A stretch of DNA of 64,000 nt, from contig JAGGAC010000007.1 in the NCBI GenBank assembly GCA_017889635.1, positions 1 to 64,000 of the forward strand, given 5' to 3'. A program made the translations under genes and the position numbers. The notes below the pieces were generated by a model. That model was not told the origin of the DNA, searched no databases, and worked only from the letters and a program-made list of their open reading frames with translations. This DNA is from Bacillota bacterium (GTDB lineage: Bacteria > Bacillota > Negativicutes > Sporomusales > CTSoil-080). Shown here in pieces: positions 51,169 to 59,651 of this stretch; positions within the stretch are counted from its first letter, which is position 1, and each line of letters starts with the position of its first letter.

Positions 51169-52764
51169 GTGTATTCTCTTTTAATACGTGGTGGATTAAT
51201 TGTTGACGGAACAGGAAGACCGCCTTATCCAGGCGATGTGGCGGTGGAAAACGGCATTATAGTTGCCATTGATGCAGAGATATCAGATTTAGCGGTTCAG
51301 ACAATTGATGCGACTGGGCTTATTATAAGTCCAGGCTTTATCGATATTCATTCTCATGCCGATGCCAGCATTTTTCGCAATCCGTTGTCGGAGAGTAAAG
51401 TCCTGCAAGGCGTGACGACTGAGATTGTTGGAAACTGCGGCATCGGGTTGTTTCCAGTTGATACAAAGAGAGTTGATATGCTTATTCAGTATTTACTCTT
51501 GCATGAGACAAGTTTGCCGCCAGAAGGAATAACTTGGTGTGATTTTAATCAATATACTGATATTATTGAGTCTAACGGACTGGGGGTTAACTTTGCTCCA
51601 CTGGTAGCGCATGGAACGCTACGAATAGCTGCAATGGGAATGGAGGCACGTCAACCAGAACCAATTGAATTGGCTGCAATGAAAGCAATGCTTGATTCAG
51701 CATTAGAGCAGGGAGCATGGGGATTGTCCTCTGGACTGATTTATCCACCAGGGAGTTTTGCCGCATCGAGCGAACTTACTTGTTTGGCTGGAGTTGTTGC
51801 TCGATATGGGAGCATATTTGCTGCCCATATTCGTAATGAGGGCAACAATCTTCTGGAGGCGATAAGAGAAATAATAGCAATCGGTCAGGCAAGTAACGCA
51901 CGGGTGCAGATTTCACATTTGAAGGCAATCGGCAAGGCAAATTGGGGGCGAGGAAAAACTGCCTTGGAGTTATTGGCAGAGGCCCGGCGGCAAGGGGTGG
52001 ATGTTGCCGCCGATATGTATCCATATGAAGCTAGTAGTACATCTTTGACTGCTATTGTGCCGCAGTGGGCGATGGAAGGCGGTTCTGATGCGTTATTAAG
52101 AAGGTTGGCAGAAAGAGATGATCGGGAGGAGATTAGTACCGGAATTTCCCGGGAAATGTCGCTACGCGGCGGTCCGGCAAGTATTATGATAACGGCTGTC
52201 GGTATGCCTGGTGGAAAGGCGTTTTCGGGCAAAACAATTGCAGATTTGGCGATGGAGTGGCGGTGTGGTGCAGAGGATGCTGTTATTAAGCTTCTGATTA
52301 TGGCTGAGGCTGTTGTCAGTGCGGTATTTTTTTCACTTTTCCCGGAAGAGGTTTCCGTTATTGCTGTCGATAAGGCTGTAGCAGTGGGCTCCGACGGGTT
52401 TGGTATGAACGCACTAAGGGATGGTTCGGTTGCTACTCATCCGCGTTCTTACGGGACTTTCCCGAAATTTTTGGCAAAATACGTTCGAACAGATAAGTTG
52501 CTTAACTGGGAAGAGGCTGTCTACAAGATGACAGGTCTTCCAGCGGCAAGGCTTGGGTTCAAAAGGCGTGGCATTTTAAAGAGTGGCAATTTTGCGGATA
52601 TTACCGTGTTTGATCCGCTGCGAGTGAACGACAAAGCAGGATATATTGAGTGTCACAACTATTCAGAGGGAATTGAATGGGTGTTTGTCAATGGTCAGGC
52701 TGTGGTAAAGAGCGGAAGAATAACTGGCAACATGCCAGGGAAGGTACTACGTAGACAAAGTTAA
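51169..52764 (+). CDS. N-acyl-D-amino-acid deacylase (amidohydrolase family)
   Basis: 531 aa from GTG 51169 (GAGGTG spaced properly; the GTG at 51160 overlaps it). Amidohydrolase fold: LIRGGLIVDGTGRPPYPGDVAVENGIIVAI, metal-binding GFIDIHSHADAS, GVTTEIVGNCGIG, AHIRNEG, and VQISHLKAIGK; the late SDGFGMN and HPRSYGTFP are typical of D-aminoacylases. Zn-dependent hydrolysis of N-acyl-D-amino acids, perhaps from peptidoglycan turnover. Isolated between promoter and palindrome. Confidence 0.9.
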   Translation: MYSLLIRGGLIVDGTGRPPYPGDVAVENGIIVAIDAEISDLAVQTIDATGLIISPGFIDIHSHADASIFRNPLSESKVLQGVTTEIVGNCGIGLFPVDTKRVDMLIQYLLLHETSLPPEGITWCDFNQYTDIIESNGLGVNFAPLVAHGTLRIAAMGMEARQPEPIELAAMKAMLDSALEQGAWGLSSGLIYPPGSFAASSELTCLAGVVARYGSIFAAHIRNEGNNLLEAIREIIAIGQASNARVQISHLKAIGKANWGRGKTALELLAEARRQGVDVAADMYPYEASSTSLTAIVPQWAMEGGSDALLRRLAERDDREEISTGISREMSLRGGPASIMITAVGMPGGKAFSGKTIADLAMEWRCGAEDAVIKLLIMAEAVVSAVFFSLFPEEVSVIAVDKAVAVGSDGFGMNALRDGSVATHPRSYGTFPKFLAKYVRTDKLLNWEEAVYKMTGLPAARLGFKRRGILKSGNFADITVFDPLRVNDKAGYIECHNYSEGIEWVFVNGQAVVKSGRITGNMPGKVLRRQS

Positions 52765-52794
52765 GATCTCCAAACTATTGAATTAAGTAGTATG

Positions 52795-52844
52795 TTGTCT
52801 AGACTATCTCCCATACCAACTGGTATGGGAGATAGTCTAGACAA
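52795..52844. terminator. Perfect 24-bp palindrome between convergent genes
   Basis: TTGTCTAGACTATCTCCCATACCA and its exact complement, separated by only AC. It lies 31 nt after the deacylase stop and 43 nt from the convergent DUF3794 gene. No T-tract on either side. It could be a bidirectional terminator or a cruciform or protein site. Confidence 0.6.
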
Positions 52845-52886
52845 AGGAACTGGATATATCTATTGCAAACGGTATAATTATGGTAC

Positions 52887-53546
52887 TTAACCTTTCGGTT
52901 TAGGAGGAAGACCAGGATAAGTGCCAGGATAGATGACTAATTCACGATCGGTCATTACTTTGACGATAACACTTAATTCAACTGAGGCCTTGAATTTGTT
53001 AGTACAGCCTTTTTCTGGTGGACACCAGCAAGGCTTATGATGGGGATTGTATTCAGGGCTATCGCTCGATTGGTTGTGCTTATCATCCCAGTTATATTGA
53101 TCATAGTTCTGTTTGTACCAATGGGCGCGGGTGTGAGAATCACAATCGTAGTCAACTGAGTTGACAATAACTCTGGCTTCGGCATCCATCCCCCGGCGAG
53201 CTCTCCTGATTGGTACGTCAACAGTAAAGCGTATCCGCCTGGCTTCTACAGCGTGAACGGGTTGGTTGGGCAGGCATGCAACATAGATTCCTTTTACTTC
53301 GAAGTCGCCGCAGACAATTACTTTATTGGTGAGTACATCTACGTTGGTTATCCTTACTTTTTTTATTAGGACATCAATTATTTGTTCAATGGCTGGCTTG
53401 TTTTTGGGTACAACAATGCTAATGTCGATAGATTTTTGCATCGAATTTTCGCCAACAACCTGACGCACTATGATGCTCTGAGGTCCCGCCTGGGCACCAA
53501 GGACGCATTTTCCTAATACGGTTTGCGGTTGGTACATGTATTTCAC
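52887..53546 (-). CDS. DUF3794 (SPOCS)-domain protein, probable spore-associated
   Basis: 219 aa from GTG 53546 (SD AAAGGAGG 8 nt before). One beta-rich DUF3794 domain: EQIIDVLIKKVRITNVDVLTNKVIVCGDFEVKGIYVACLP...PVHAVEARRIRFTVDVPI. It is interrupted by a Cys/His/Tyr/Asn-rich insertion (DYDCDSHTRAHWYKQNYDQYNWDDKHNQ...HHKPCWCPPEKGC), then VELSVIVKVMTDRELVI. DUF3794 occurs in SafA-interacting and exosporium-type proteins. The insertion's Cys/His could bind metal. No signal peptide. Confidence 0.78.
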   Translation of the reverse strand: MKYMYQPQTVLGKCVLGAQAGPQSIIVRQVVGENSMQKSIDISIVVPKNKPAIEQIIDVLIKKVRITNVDVLTNKVIVCGDFEVKGIYVACLPNQPVHAVEARRIRFTVDVPIRRARRGMDAEARVIVNSVDYDCDSHTRAHWYKQNYDQYNWDDKHNQSSDSPEYNPHHKPCWCPPEKGCTNKFKASVELSVIVKVMTDRELVIYPGTYPGLPPKPKG

Positions 53547-53717
53547 ACATACACCTCCTTTTGCGGGCTTTACTTATAATATGCAAAGTAATGGCTATAG
53601 AGTGAATCGAAGATTGAAATTCGAGGCGGGATTTATAGTCAATAAATTTTTATAGCAGCAGGGGAGAACTGGAAAGCTTCGAATTAATTGAATATGAATA
53701 GTTTAGGGAGGCTTGTC

Positions 53718-54203
53718 ATGGAGTTGGTACTACTAAGACATGCTAAAGCGGAAGAATGCCCGCCTTGGATTAGTGATGAAGAGCGTAATCTTACGCCAAA
53801 GGGGCGTAAGAAAGCTCAGGCAGCAGCAAAGGGATTAGTCAAGTTTTTGCACGATGTCGATCAGTTGGAAATATGGTCCAGCCACGCCTTGCGCTCAGTC
53901 CAGACGGCTCAAATACTGGCAGCCAACTTTGGTGGCATGGAGGTTAAAGAGTACCGTTATATATATACCGGGCGGTTGGAAGAGGTGATGAAAGAACTGC
54001 GACAAATGAGAGCTGATGCGGTAGTGGTGGTTGTTGGTCACGAACCACATCTTGGGGTGTGGGCTAAGCAACTTGCGGGCGTGACTTTGCCATTTAAAAA
54101 ATGCGCTGCCGCTGGATTTAAAATAGATTTTGAAGAGGAATTAAATATTAAACTTGAATGGTTTGCCAGTTCAAAAATATTGGCAAAGCTGGGAGAAGAG
54201 TAG
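53718..54203 (+). CDS. sixA: Phosphohistidine phosphatase SixA-like
   Basis: 161 aa from ATG 53718 (SD GGGAGG; the ORF opens at 53688). Histidine-phosphatase fold with the N-terminal LLRHAKAEE, the NLTPKGRKKAQ region, SSHALRSVQTA, and VVVGHEPHLG. Acts on phosphohistidine or small phosphate esters. It is followed 14 nt later by a CYTH-CHAD polyphosphate-related protein; the pairing is frequent in bacteria and suggests a shared polyphosphate or phosphohistidine role. Confidence 0.87.
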   Translation: MELVLLRHAKAEECPPWISDEERNLTPKGRKKAQAAAKGLVKFLHDVDQLEIWSSHALRSVQTAQILAANFGGMEVKEYRYIYTGRLEEVMKELRQMRADAVVVVVGHEPHLGVWAKQLAGVTLPFKKCAAAGFKIDFEEELNIKLEWFASSKILAKLGEE

Positions 54204-54217
54204 TTGGGGGGACAAAA

Positions 54218-55798
54218 ATGCCTGATAATGACGGTATCGAGGTCGAACTAAAACTCCGGTTACTTAATGATACAAATTGGGGAGCGGTTTTTGCTGCTCC
54301 GGCAGTTGTTGGAGTAAATGCTTTAGCACCTTCGAGCGAACTTTTGGATAGCCGGTACTTTGATTCGCCGGATCATGCTTTACAAAAAGCTGGTCTCGCT
54401 TATCGCATTCGTCGTGAAGATGGTCGGTGGATTGCTACAGTTAAAGCAGGGGGGACGTCGGTCGGTGGTTTGCATGAACGAAGGGAGTGGAATGTTGAAG
54501 TTGCTCAAGATCAGCCTTCAATCGAACCTTTTATAGATACCGATGCTGGCGAGCTTTTAATGGAGGCGCTTGGTGACAAGCCATTGATAATGGTGCTTGG
54601 TACAGTATTTGAACGGTACAAGACTATCCTGACAACGATGGATGGCAGTGTGATCGAATTAGCGGTTGATCGAGGAAAGATTACCGCAGGGGAGTTTGAG
54701 GAGCTAATTTCTGAGGTGGAACTGGAGTTAAAGGCCGGCAAATCGGCGGCAGTATTGGCCTTGGGGGCTGAATTGGCGTCAAGTGTTCCTATGACAGTTG
54801 AGCCAAGAAGCAAATTCTTCCGTGGATTATGTCTGGCTGGATTGGCTGAAGAAAGTACGCAAGATACTGTATATGTGCCTGATATGACGGCAAACGCCAG
54901 TGCGGGTATTAGTCAACTGCTTGTTAATCAGATACATAATGTATTTATAGCCCAAGATGATTTTTTAGCTAAACCAGCAGGAGCGGAAGGGCTACATAAA
55001 CTGCGGATGGAGCTTAGACGGTTGCGTTCGCTGTTGTCTTTTTCCAAGCCATTAGCTGACCTGGAAAAATATGTCGAGTGGCAGGGGAAGCTCAGTGAGT
55101 GGAGCCGGAGTATGAACCGTCTCAGGGAAATTGATGTAGCTTTGAATGTTTGGTTAGAGGCTACTGATAATGGCGGAATACTGCTATCACCACCGCCTTG
55201 GCTTGGGCTGCTTTTGACTGCCGAACGTGAAAAGCTGGCCCAGGAATTGGTTGCGGTTTTTTCAAAAGGGTGTTTGAGTGCAACGTTGCTTGGCCTTTGG
55301 GTATGGGGGGTTGAAACGGCCTCTCCTCGGGAAGATGATACTATAAAATTAGGTGATTTTGCTGCAGAGAGGCTGGCAGAATGGATTGAAATATTGAGAA
55401 ATGTGGGTAAAGACGCTAATATTGATGAACAGGGTCAAATCCATACTGCAAGAATTCAAGGTAAGAAGTTGCGTTATGTTTTAGAGGCCTTGTCGCAGGA
55501 TGATGCAAAAACAAAGAGGTTGCTCGTTTGCCTGAAACGCTTGCAGACTTGCTTAGGTACGGTAAGGGATGGGCAATTAATTGGTGCGTTTCTTAATGAG
55601 TGGATGGATTTACATGCTAGTAGGATTATTTATCGTGATGCAGGAATTATTGCTGGTTGGATGGCACGGGATTATTTTGAAGCGAGACGTGACTTTGAGC
55701 CAGTGTGGCAGCGATTTCGGCGTTCTGCCAAGCGGTGGCTGCGGAGCTGTTCTAATAAGCATAAGCGGAGAGAAAGTAGTAAAGCTTCTAAGTGTTGA
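54218..55798 (+). CDS. CYTH-CHAD domain protein (polyphosphate-related)
   Basis: 526 aa from ATG 54218 (SD GGGGGG; the ORF opens inside sixA). CYTH domain at ~1-215 with the ExExK signature EVELKLRL, then a CHAD domain at ~235-500 (VNQIHNVFIAQDDFL, HKLRMELRRLRSLLSFSKPL, IHTARIQGKKLRYVLEAL), whose basic conserved His bind polyphosphate. CYTH enzymes hydrolyse triphosphates. The C-terminus is strongly basic (RRSAKRWLRSCSNKHKRRESSKASK), suited to polyanion binding. A terminator follows. Confidence 0.87.
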   Translation: MPDNDGIEVELKLRLLNDTNWGAVFAAPAVVGVNALAPSSELLDSRYFDSPDHALQKAGLAYRIRREDGRWIATVKAGGTSVGGLHERREWNVEVAQDQPSIEPFIDTDAGELLMEALGDKPLIMVLGTVFERYKTILTTMDGSVIELAVDRGKITAGEFEELISEVELELKAGKSAAVLALGAELASSVPMTVEPRSKFFRGLCLAGLAEESTQDTVYVPDMTANASAGISQLLVNQIHNVFIAQDDFLAKPAGAEGLHKLRMELRRLRSLLSFSKPLADLEKYVEWQGKLSEWSRSMNRLREIDVALNVWLEATDNGGILLSPPPWLGLLLTAEREKLAQELVAVFSKGCLSATLLGLWVWGVETASPREDDTIKLGDFAAERLAEWIEILRNVGKDANIDEQGQIHTARIQGKKLRYVLEALSQDDAKTKRLLVCLKRLQTCLGTVRDGQLIGAFLNEWMDLHASRIIYRDAGIIAGWMARDYFEARRDFEPVWQRFRRSAKRWLRSCSNKHKRRESSKASKC

Positions 55799-55805
55799 AA
55801 AAAGG

Positions 55806-55848
55806 AATCTCCTGTGGAAGTGATTGATCTTCTTCCATAGGAGATTTT
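55806..55848. terminator. Terminator after the CYTH-CHAD gene
   Basis: AATCTCCTGTGGAAG / CTTCCATAGGAGATT with an 11-nt loop and one G-T, then TTT. Separates convergent genes. Confidence 0.85.
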
Positions 55849-55923
55849 ACTTTGCATTTTAGGTTATGGAACATTTCATAATAAAACTAATTATTGAGTA
55901 ACTGGAAACAGTAAGTTTGCGAG

Positions 55924-56949
55924 TTATTCAGTAATCTCGTAAATTGCTATTTCGCCAATTTCACGGTTGGCAGCTAAGATTACATCAGAAGTTTGCTTGT
56001 TAAGTACTGCTATATTGCTGGGACCGCCGGAATTATCTATAGTAAAATGCTTAATTTGGCCAGAGGCATTAATTTGAAAGCAGTTTAATTCCCTATTTCC
56101 TTTTCTTCCGCCAATGATAAATGACGGTTTGTTTAATATTTTTCCACCCCATACAACATGGCCGAATTCATATTCGTGCTCATGAATTGGAATTAATTTG
56201 TCATCGACATACTTATATATTTTTCCGTAGCTGCCATGGAAAGGCTCAATAGTGGCTAGTTCCATACATCCGTCATTATCTATATCACATACAGCTATAT
56301 CACTAACTTCATGGTTTAATATTTGTTCAGATTCCCAGTTGTCGGTATTATTTTGTGGCAGATATAGAACAAATACTCCTTCTGAACCGGAAACAATATA
56401 GGCATCTCGCCCTTTCCAGTTTCCTTTACAAAATCCATGGTTTTTAGTAATGCCTTTAAGTATTGGTTTTAACTCAAAGGGTTTGTGTATTTCTGGAGGT
56501 ATTTCTCCGATATATACACTGCCGGGTTTTGACCAGTCTTCCTTAGAGTCTTTATCTTCACAGAGGGTTGCACCAATGAAGAGGAGTCTATTATTAAAAG
56601 CAAATACATCGAATCTGTGCAAATACGGAATAATCATAATGGGAGTAACTGTCCATTTTGAATCAGCATCACAGATGGCATGAACTATCTGTGATGCTTT
56701 TGCCTGAAACGTAGGTGTGAAATCTTGGGTTGCAATAAATTCGTTTTTTCTGCCAGGTATCGGAACAATATTCATTGTTCCTCCTGGTCCGTCCCAGACT
56801 TTGTTTTCATCCCAAGTGTCTTCAGCGAATGCAATGCAAGGACCATGCCCTTCAGTTGCAACAAGATAGTGCATCTTTTCATTCAATTTCATAATTGCAG
56901 TTGCATAAGCTTTGTCCAGTTGGCCTAAAACTTTTTTATTTATTTTCAC
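55924..56949 (-). CDS. FG-GAP/VCBS-like beta-propeller protein in the ula region
   Basis: About 341 aa. Four or more WD/FG-GAP-like blades with the calcium-loop pattern DIDNDGCMELATIEPFHG and similar blocks (NFIATQDFTPTF; KPSFIIGGRKGNREL; SNIAVLNKQTSDVILAANREIGEIAIYEIT). No signal peptide, so cytoplasmic. The family is unnamed; I infer ligand binding or an isomerase-like role in the adjacent sugar pathway. Start: AAGGAG is 11 nt before GTG 56949 and 5 nt before an ATT, while the GTG at 56961 is too close. Confidence 0.7.
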   Translation of the reverse strand: MKINKKVLGQLDKAYATAIMKLNEKMHYLVATEGHGPCIAFAEDTWDENKVWDGPGGTMNIVPIPGRKNEFIATQDFTPTFQAKASQIVHAICDADSKWTVTPIMIIPYLHRFDVFAFNNRLLFIGATLCEDKDSKEDWSKPGSVYIGEIPPEIHKPFELKPILKGITKNHGFCKGNWKGRDAYIVSGSEGVFVLYLPQNNTDNWESEQILNHEVSDIAVCDIDNDGCMELATIEPFHGSYGKIYKYVDDKLIPIHEHEYEFGHVVWGGKILNKPSFIIGGRKGNRELNCFQINASGQIKHFTIDNSGGPSNIAVLNKQTSDVILAANREIGEIAIYEITE

Positions 56950-57003
56950 CTTAATTGCCACTCCTTACGTTATATTCTAAGCACAATATACCCAAAATAC
57001 GTT

Positions 57004-57034
57004 GCACATATGCTCGTGGTATTATCATATGCTC
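57004..57034. promoter_or_regulatory. Putative SorC-type operator pair upstream of the beta-propeller gene
   Basis: CATATGCTC twice, 19 nt apart (57007-57015 and 57026-57034). The longer GCACATATGCTC (57004-57015) is complementary in 11 of 12 positions to GAGCAAATGTGC upstream of the PTS operon (59421-59432), suggesting the same regulator at both sites. Confidence 0.45.
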
Positions 57035-57155
57035 AACATTATGATAACGATTTTTCATTTTTCCGTCAATAGTGGTTGAATGGTAGCAGTAAAAAGGAAC
57101 AGTTGTGCAATTAATATTAGAATGGTTTGATGAAACATTAGCAGAGACGCTTTTT

Positions 57156-57199
57156 AAACAAAATAACAGCCCACAATAATGCGGGCTGTTATTTTGTTT
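57156..57199. terminator. Bidirectional terminator after the SorC-type regulator
   Basis: A 17-bp perfect stem AAACAAAATAACAGCCC / GGGCTGTTATTTTGTTT, 10-nt loop. On the minus strand it terminates the regulator gene. Confidence 0.92.
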
Positions 57200-58157
57200 A
57201 AATGTTGAATGATTCAGAAGAAAGTTCTAATATTTTTTCAGCAGTTCTGTCATCTGTTATCAGAGTATTAATCAGCTTTCCATTAAGTGCTCCAATAATG
57301 GCGCGGGCTTTTTCTGTGCCACTGGCTATGCCGATTACTACCGGCACTTTTTTTAACAGTTCTATTCCTACACCAACAATACCAGCGTGAAGTTTGAGTG
57401 GCAGGACATTGCCCATAATGTCATAATGATGCGCGCAGATATGCCCGGCAGCGCCTTTTCGTTTTAATTGTTCAATAGCTTCTTTACTGAGGTAACTTAA
57501 CCAGGTTTGACTAGGGGAAACTGTAGGTTCCAATGAGCCAATGCCTGTTACGATGATGTCAGCTTCTTCGGCGATACGCAAGGTTTCTTTGATATGAGGG
57601 TTTTCAATTAAAACGTCTCTAGCTTCCGAACTGCCGACAAATAGGGGGGCGTGGATGTAGTAACATTTTCCACCATAGATTGCAGCTGTTTTTCTTACTA
57701 CGTTAAAGCCATCAGTTTGGCTATTAGGAATGGCCGCGCCAAAAAGCTGTACTACTTTGATGGGAATTTTACGGTTGGGGTTGAGTGCTTCGACCGTGTT
57801 ATGAAGCGCTTTACCCCAAGATATTCCGAGAATAGAGTCTTCTTTGATAACGCTGTCAATATAGCGGGCAGCTAAAAGAGCAACGCCACGCAGGGTCTCT
57901 TCGCCACGCCGGTTTTGGGCTTCTAATATTCTGATATCTTTAAGCCCAAACTTTGTAAGAAGCTGATGTTCAAGCACTGGTGACCTGTCCCAAGGATAGT
58001 GGATGTGGATTTCAACAACTTTTTTTTCACGGGCTTCCTGTAATAGTCGGGATACAGTTGAACGTGATGTATGAATATGCTTGGCAATTTCATTTTGGGT
58101 CATATTATTTTCGTAATATAGGCGCGCTACTTCAGAAAGCAATTCAAGCTCTTCCAT
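57198..58157 (-). CDS. SorC/DeoR-family sugar-binding transcriptional regulator
   Basis: 319 aa. N-terminal helix-turn-helix MTQNEIAKHIHTSRSTVSRLLQEAREKKVVEIHIH (residues ~18-52), then the sugar-phosphate-binding domain with ILGISWGKALHNTVEAL, VQLFGAAIP, ADIIVTGIGSLEP, and GIASGTEKARAIIGAL. Responds to a phosphorylated sugar. Placed between the beta-propeller gene and ulaG, so it likely controls the ascorbate-type operon and its own gene. The upstream region holds a palindrome (58204-58221). Confidence 0.9.
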   Translation of the reverse strand: MEELELLSEVARLYYENNMTQNEIAKHIHTSRSTVSRLLQEAREKKVVEIHIHYPWDRSPVLEHQLLTKFGLKDIRILEAQNRRGEETLRGVALLAARYIDSVIKEDSILGISWGKALHNTVEALNPNRKIPIKVVQLFGAAIPNSQTDGFNVVRKTAAIYGGKCYYIHAPLFVGSSEARDVLIENPHIKETLRIAEEADIIVTGIGSLEPTVSPSQTWLSYLSKEAIEQLKRKGAAGHICAHHYDIMGNVLPLKLHAGIVGVGIELLKKVPVVIGIASGTEKARAIIGALNGKLINTLITDDRTAEKILELSSESFNI

Positions 58158-58203
58158 GAAAAGTCCTCACTTTGTTATTTTGCAGATGGTATCATGGGTA
58201 AAA

Positions 58204-58221
58204 ATTGATATTATTATCAAT
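58204..58221. promoter_or_regulatory. Palindrome upstream of the SorC-type regulator
   Basis: ATTGATA-TTAT-TATCAAT, a 7-bp perfect inverted repeat, next to TATAAT on the minus strand. Possible autoregulatory operator. Confidence 0.4.
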
Positions 58222-58290
58222 TATAGCATATTGCTTTCATAAGGCGGCTTTCTTTAGGCCAAAAATTCTTTTCTTACCATAAAGTAATAA

Positions 58291-59355
58291 TTATAGGAAA
58301 GAAGTATATGGCAAATCTATATCGCCTTCAAAACAATCATCAAAGCCGCGGGGGTAATGATATTCGCGTTTATCTTTATCCTCAGGATAAACGAATTTTC
58401 CACCTACTTGCCAGATAAAAGGTTTGAATTTATATTGCAGCCGATTTTTCTTCATTTCAAAAAGAACACTGATTTCGGTCGGATCTGCTTGGAAATTTGA
58501 CCAAATATCATGATGAAAGGGAATGATTACCTTTGTGTTTAGCGCTTCTGCCATCCGCAATATATCGGAGGCAGTCATTTTATCGGTAATGCCTCTGGGA
58601 TTTTCCCCGAAGGAGCCTAGAGCCACATCAATCTGATAATTATTGCCGTGTTTGGCATAATAATTTGAGTAGTGTGAATCACCACTGTGATATATGCTGC
58701 CGCCGGGAGTCTTTATGACGTAGTTTACTGCTCTTTCATCCATGTTGCCAGGCATTTTGCCTTTTAAAATAACGTCTTTGGGAGCGGTAATCAATGCGGT
58801 ACGGTCAAAGGATTCAAGGGCTAAGAGTTCGGTATCTTTAATCTTGATAATGTCCCCAGGCTTGACTATGGTACAGCGAGTTTCAGGCACGCCCCAACTA
58901 ATCCAGAGATCGACACAGGCTTTTGGGCCAATAAAAGGAACTGATGATTCGCAATTTTTTAATACGGCTGCAGCAACATTTATGTCGATATGATCATTAT
59001 GATCGTGGGTTGATACTACTGCATCAATTTTTTTAATTGCAAACGGATCCAAGACAAAAGGTGTTACCCTAAGATTTGGCTGTAGTTTTTTGCCTCCGCT
59101 CATTCTTGCCATTTGATGATGTGGATCCATTAGCGGTTTAGCTTTTGTTCTTTTTCCGCTGCCGCACCAAAAATCAATGCAGATATTTGCGTCGTTCTCG
59201 GATTTTACCCATATTCCTGTGCAACCTAGCCACCACATAGCAAATGTGCCAGGAGAAACTACTTCTGCTTCAATTTCTTCATTAAGCCAGGTTCCCCATT
59301 CCGGAAAGGTGCTTAATATCCAAGATTCTCTGGTTAATTGGTCAATTTTGCTCAT
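58291..59355 (-). CDS. ulaG: L-ascorbate-6-phosphate lactonase-like metallo-beta-lactamase protein
   Basis: 354 aa, the UlaG length. Metal-binding [11 protein letters not shown] near residue 113, HSGDSHYSN, and a late [17 protein letters not shown]. UlaG opens the lactone of L-ascorbate-6-phosphate to 3-keto-L-gulonate-6-phosphate. It is divergent from the PTS genes and shares their control region. SD AGAAGGGTG precedes ATG 59355. Confidence 0.93.
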   Translation of the reverse strand: MSKIDQLTRESWILSTFPEWGTWLNEEIEAEVVSPGTFAMWWLGCTGIWVKSENDANICIDFWCGSGKRTKAKPLMDPHHQMARMSGGKKLQPNLRVTPFVLDPFAIKKIDAVVSTHDHNDHIDINVAAAVLKNCESSVPFIGPKACVDLWISWGVPETRCTIVKPGDIIKIKDTELLALESFDRTALITAPKDVILKGKMPGNMDERAVNYVIKTPGGSIYHSGDSHYSNYYAKHGNNYQIDVALGSFGENPRGITDKMTASDILRMAEALNTKVIIPFHHDIWSNFQADPTEISVLFEMKKNRLQYKFKPFIWQVGGKFVYPEDKDKREYHYPRGFDDCFEGDIDLPYTSFL

Positions 59356-59651
59356 TTTTTCACCCTTCTTTTTTGTTGTATTTTTTTATAGCAAATGTCT
59401 GTGGGGCACTCAGTTATTTTGAGCAAATGTGCAAATTTTGCATTATTGGCACCTGAGTATTGACATACAATTCAGTCATTTGCTATGCTGAGACTGAGAA
59501 TATGACCAGATGATGAACGAATGTGCTAATAATATTGTAAGCACATGGTTGTGGGTTTGTCAAGATAGTAACCAGCGAAAAAAGGAGGAGTATTTAGTAC
59601 CAGGACAAGAAGACTGAATTTTCCTGAAAAACGAAAGGAGATGTAACAAAT
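59356..59651. promoter_or_regulatory. Divergent control region ulaG / PTS operon
   Basis: It contains a plus-strand promoter TTGACA (59460-59465), 18 nt, TATGCT (59484-59489). Operator-like repeats: AGCAAATG at 59392 and 59422, GAGCAAATGTGC (59421-59432), CATTTGCT overlapping the -10, and an inverted repeat ATGTGCT-12-AGCACAT (59521-59546) in the leader. Gene-free otherwise. Confidence 0.6.
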
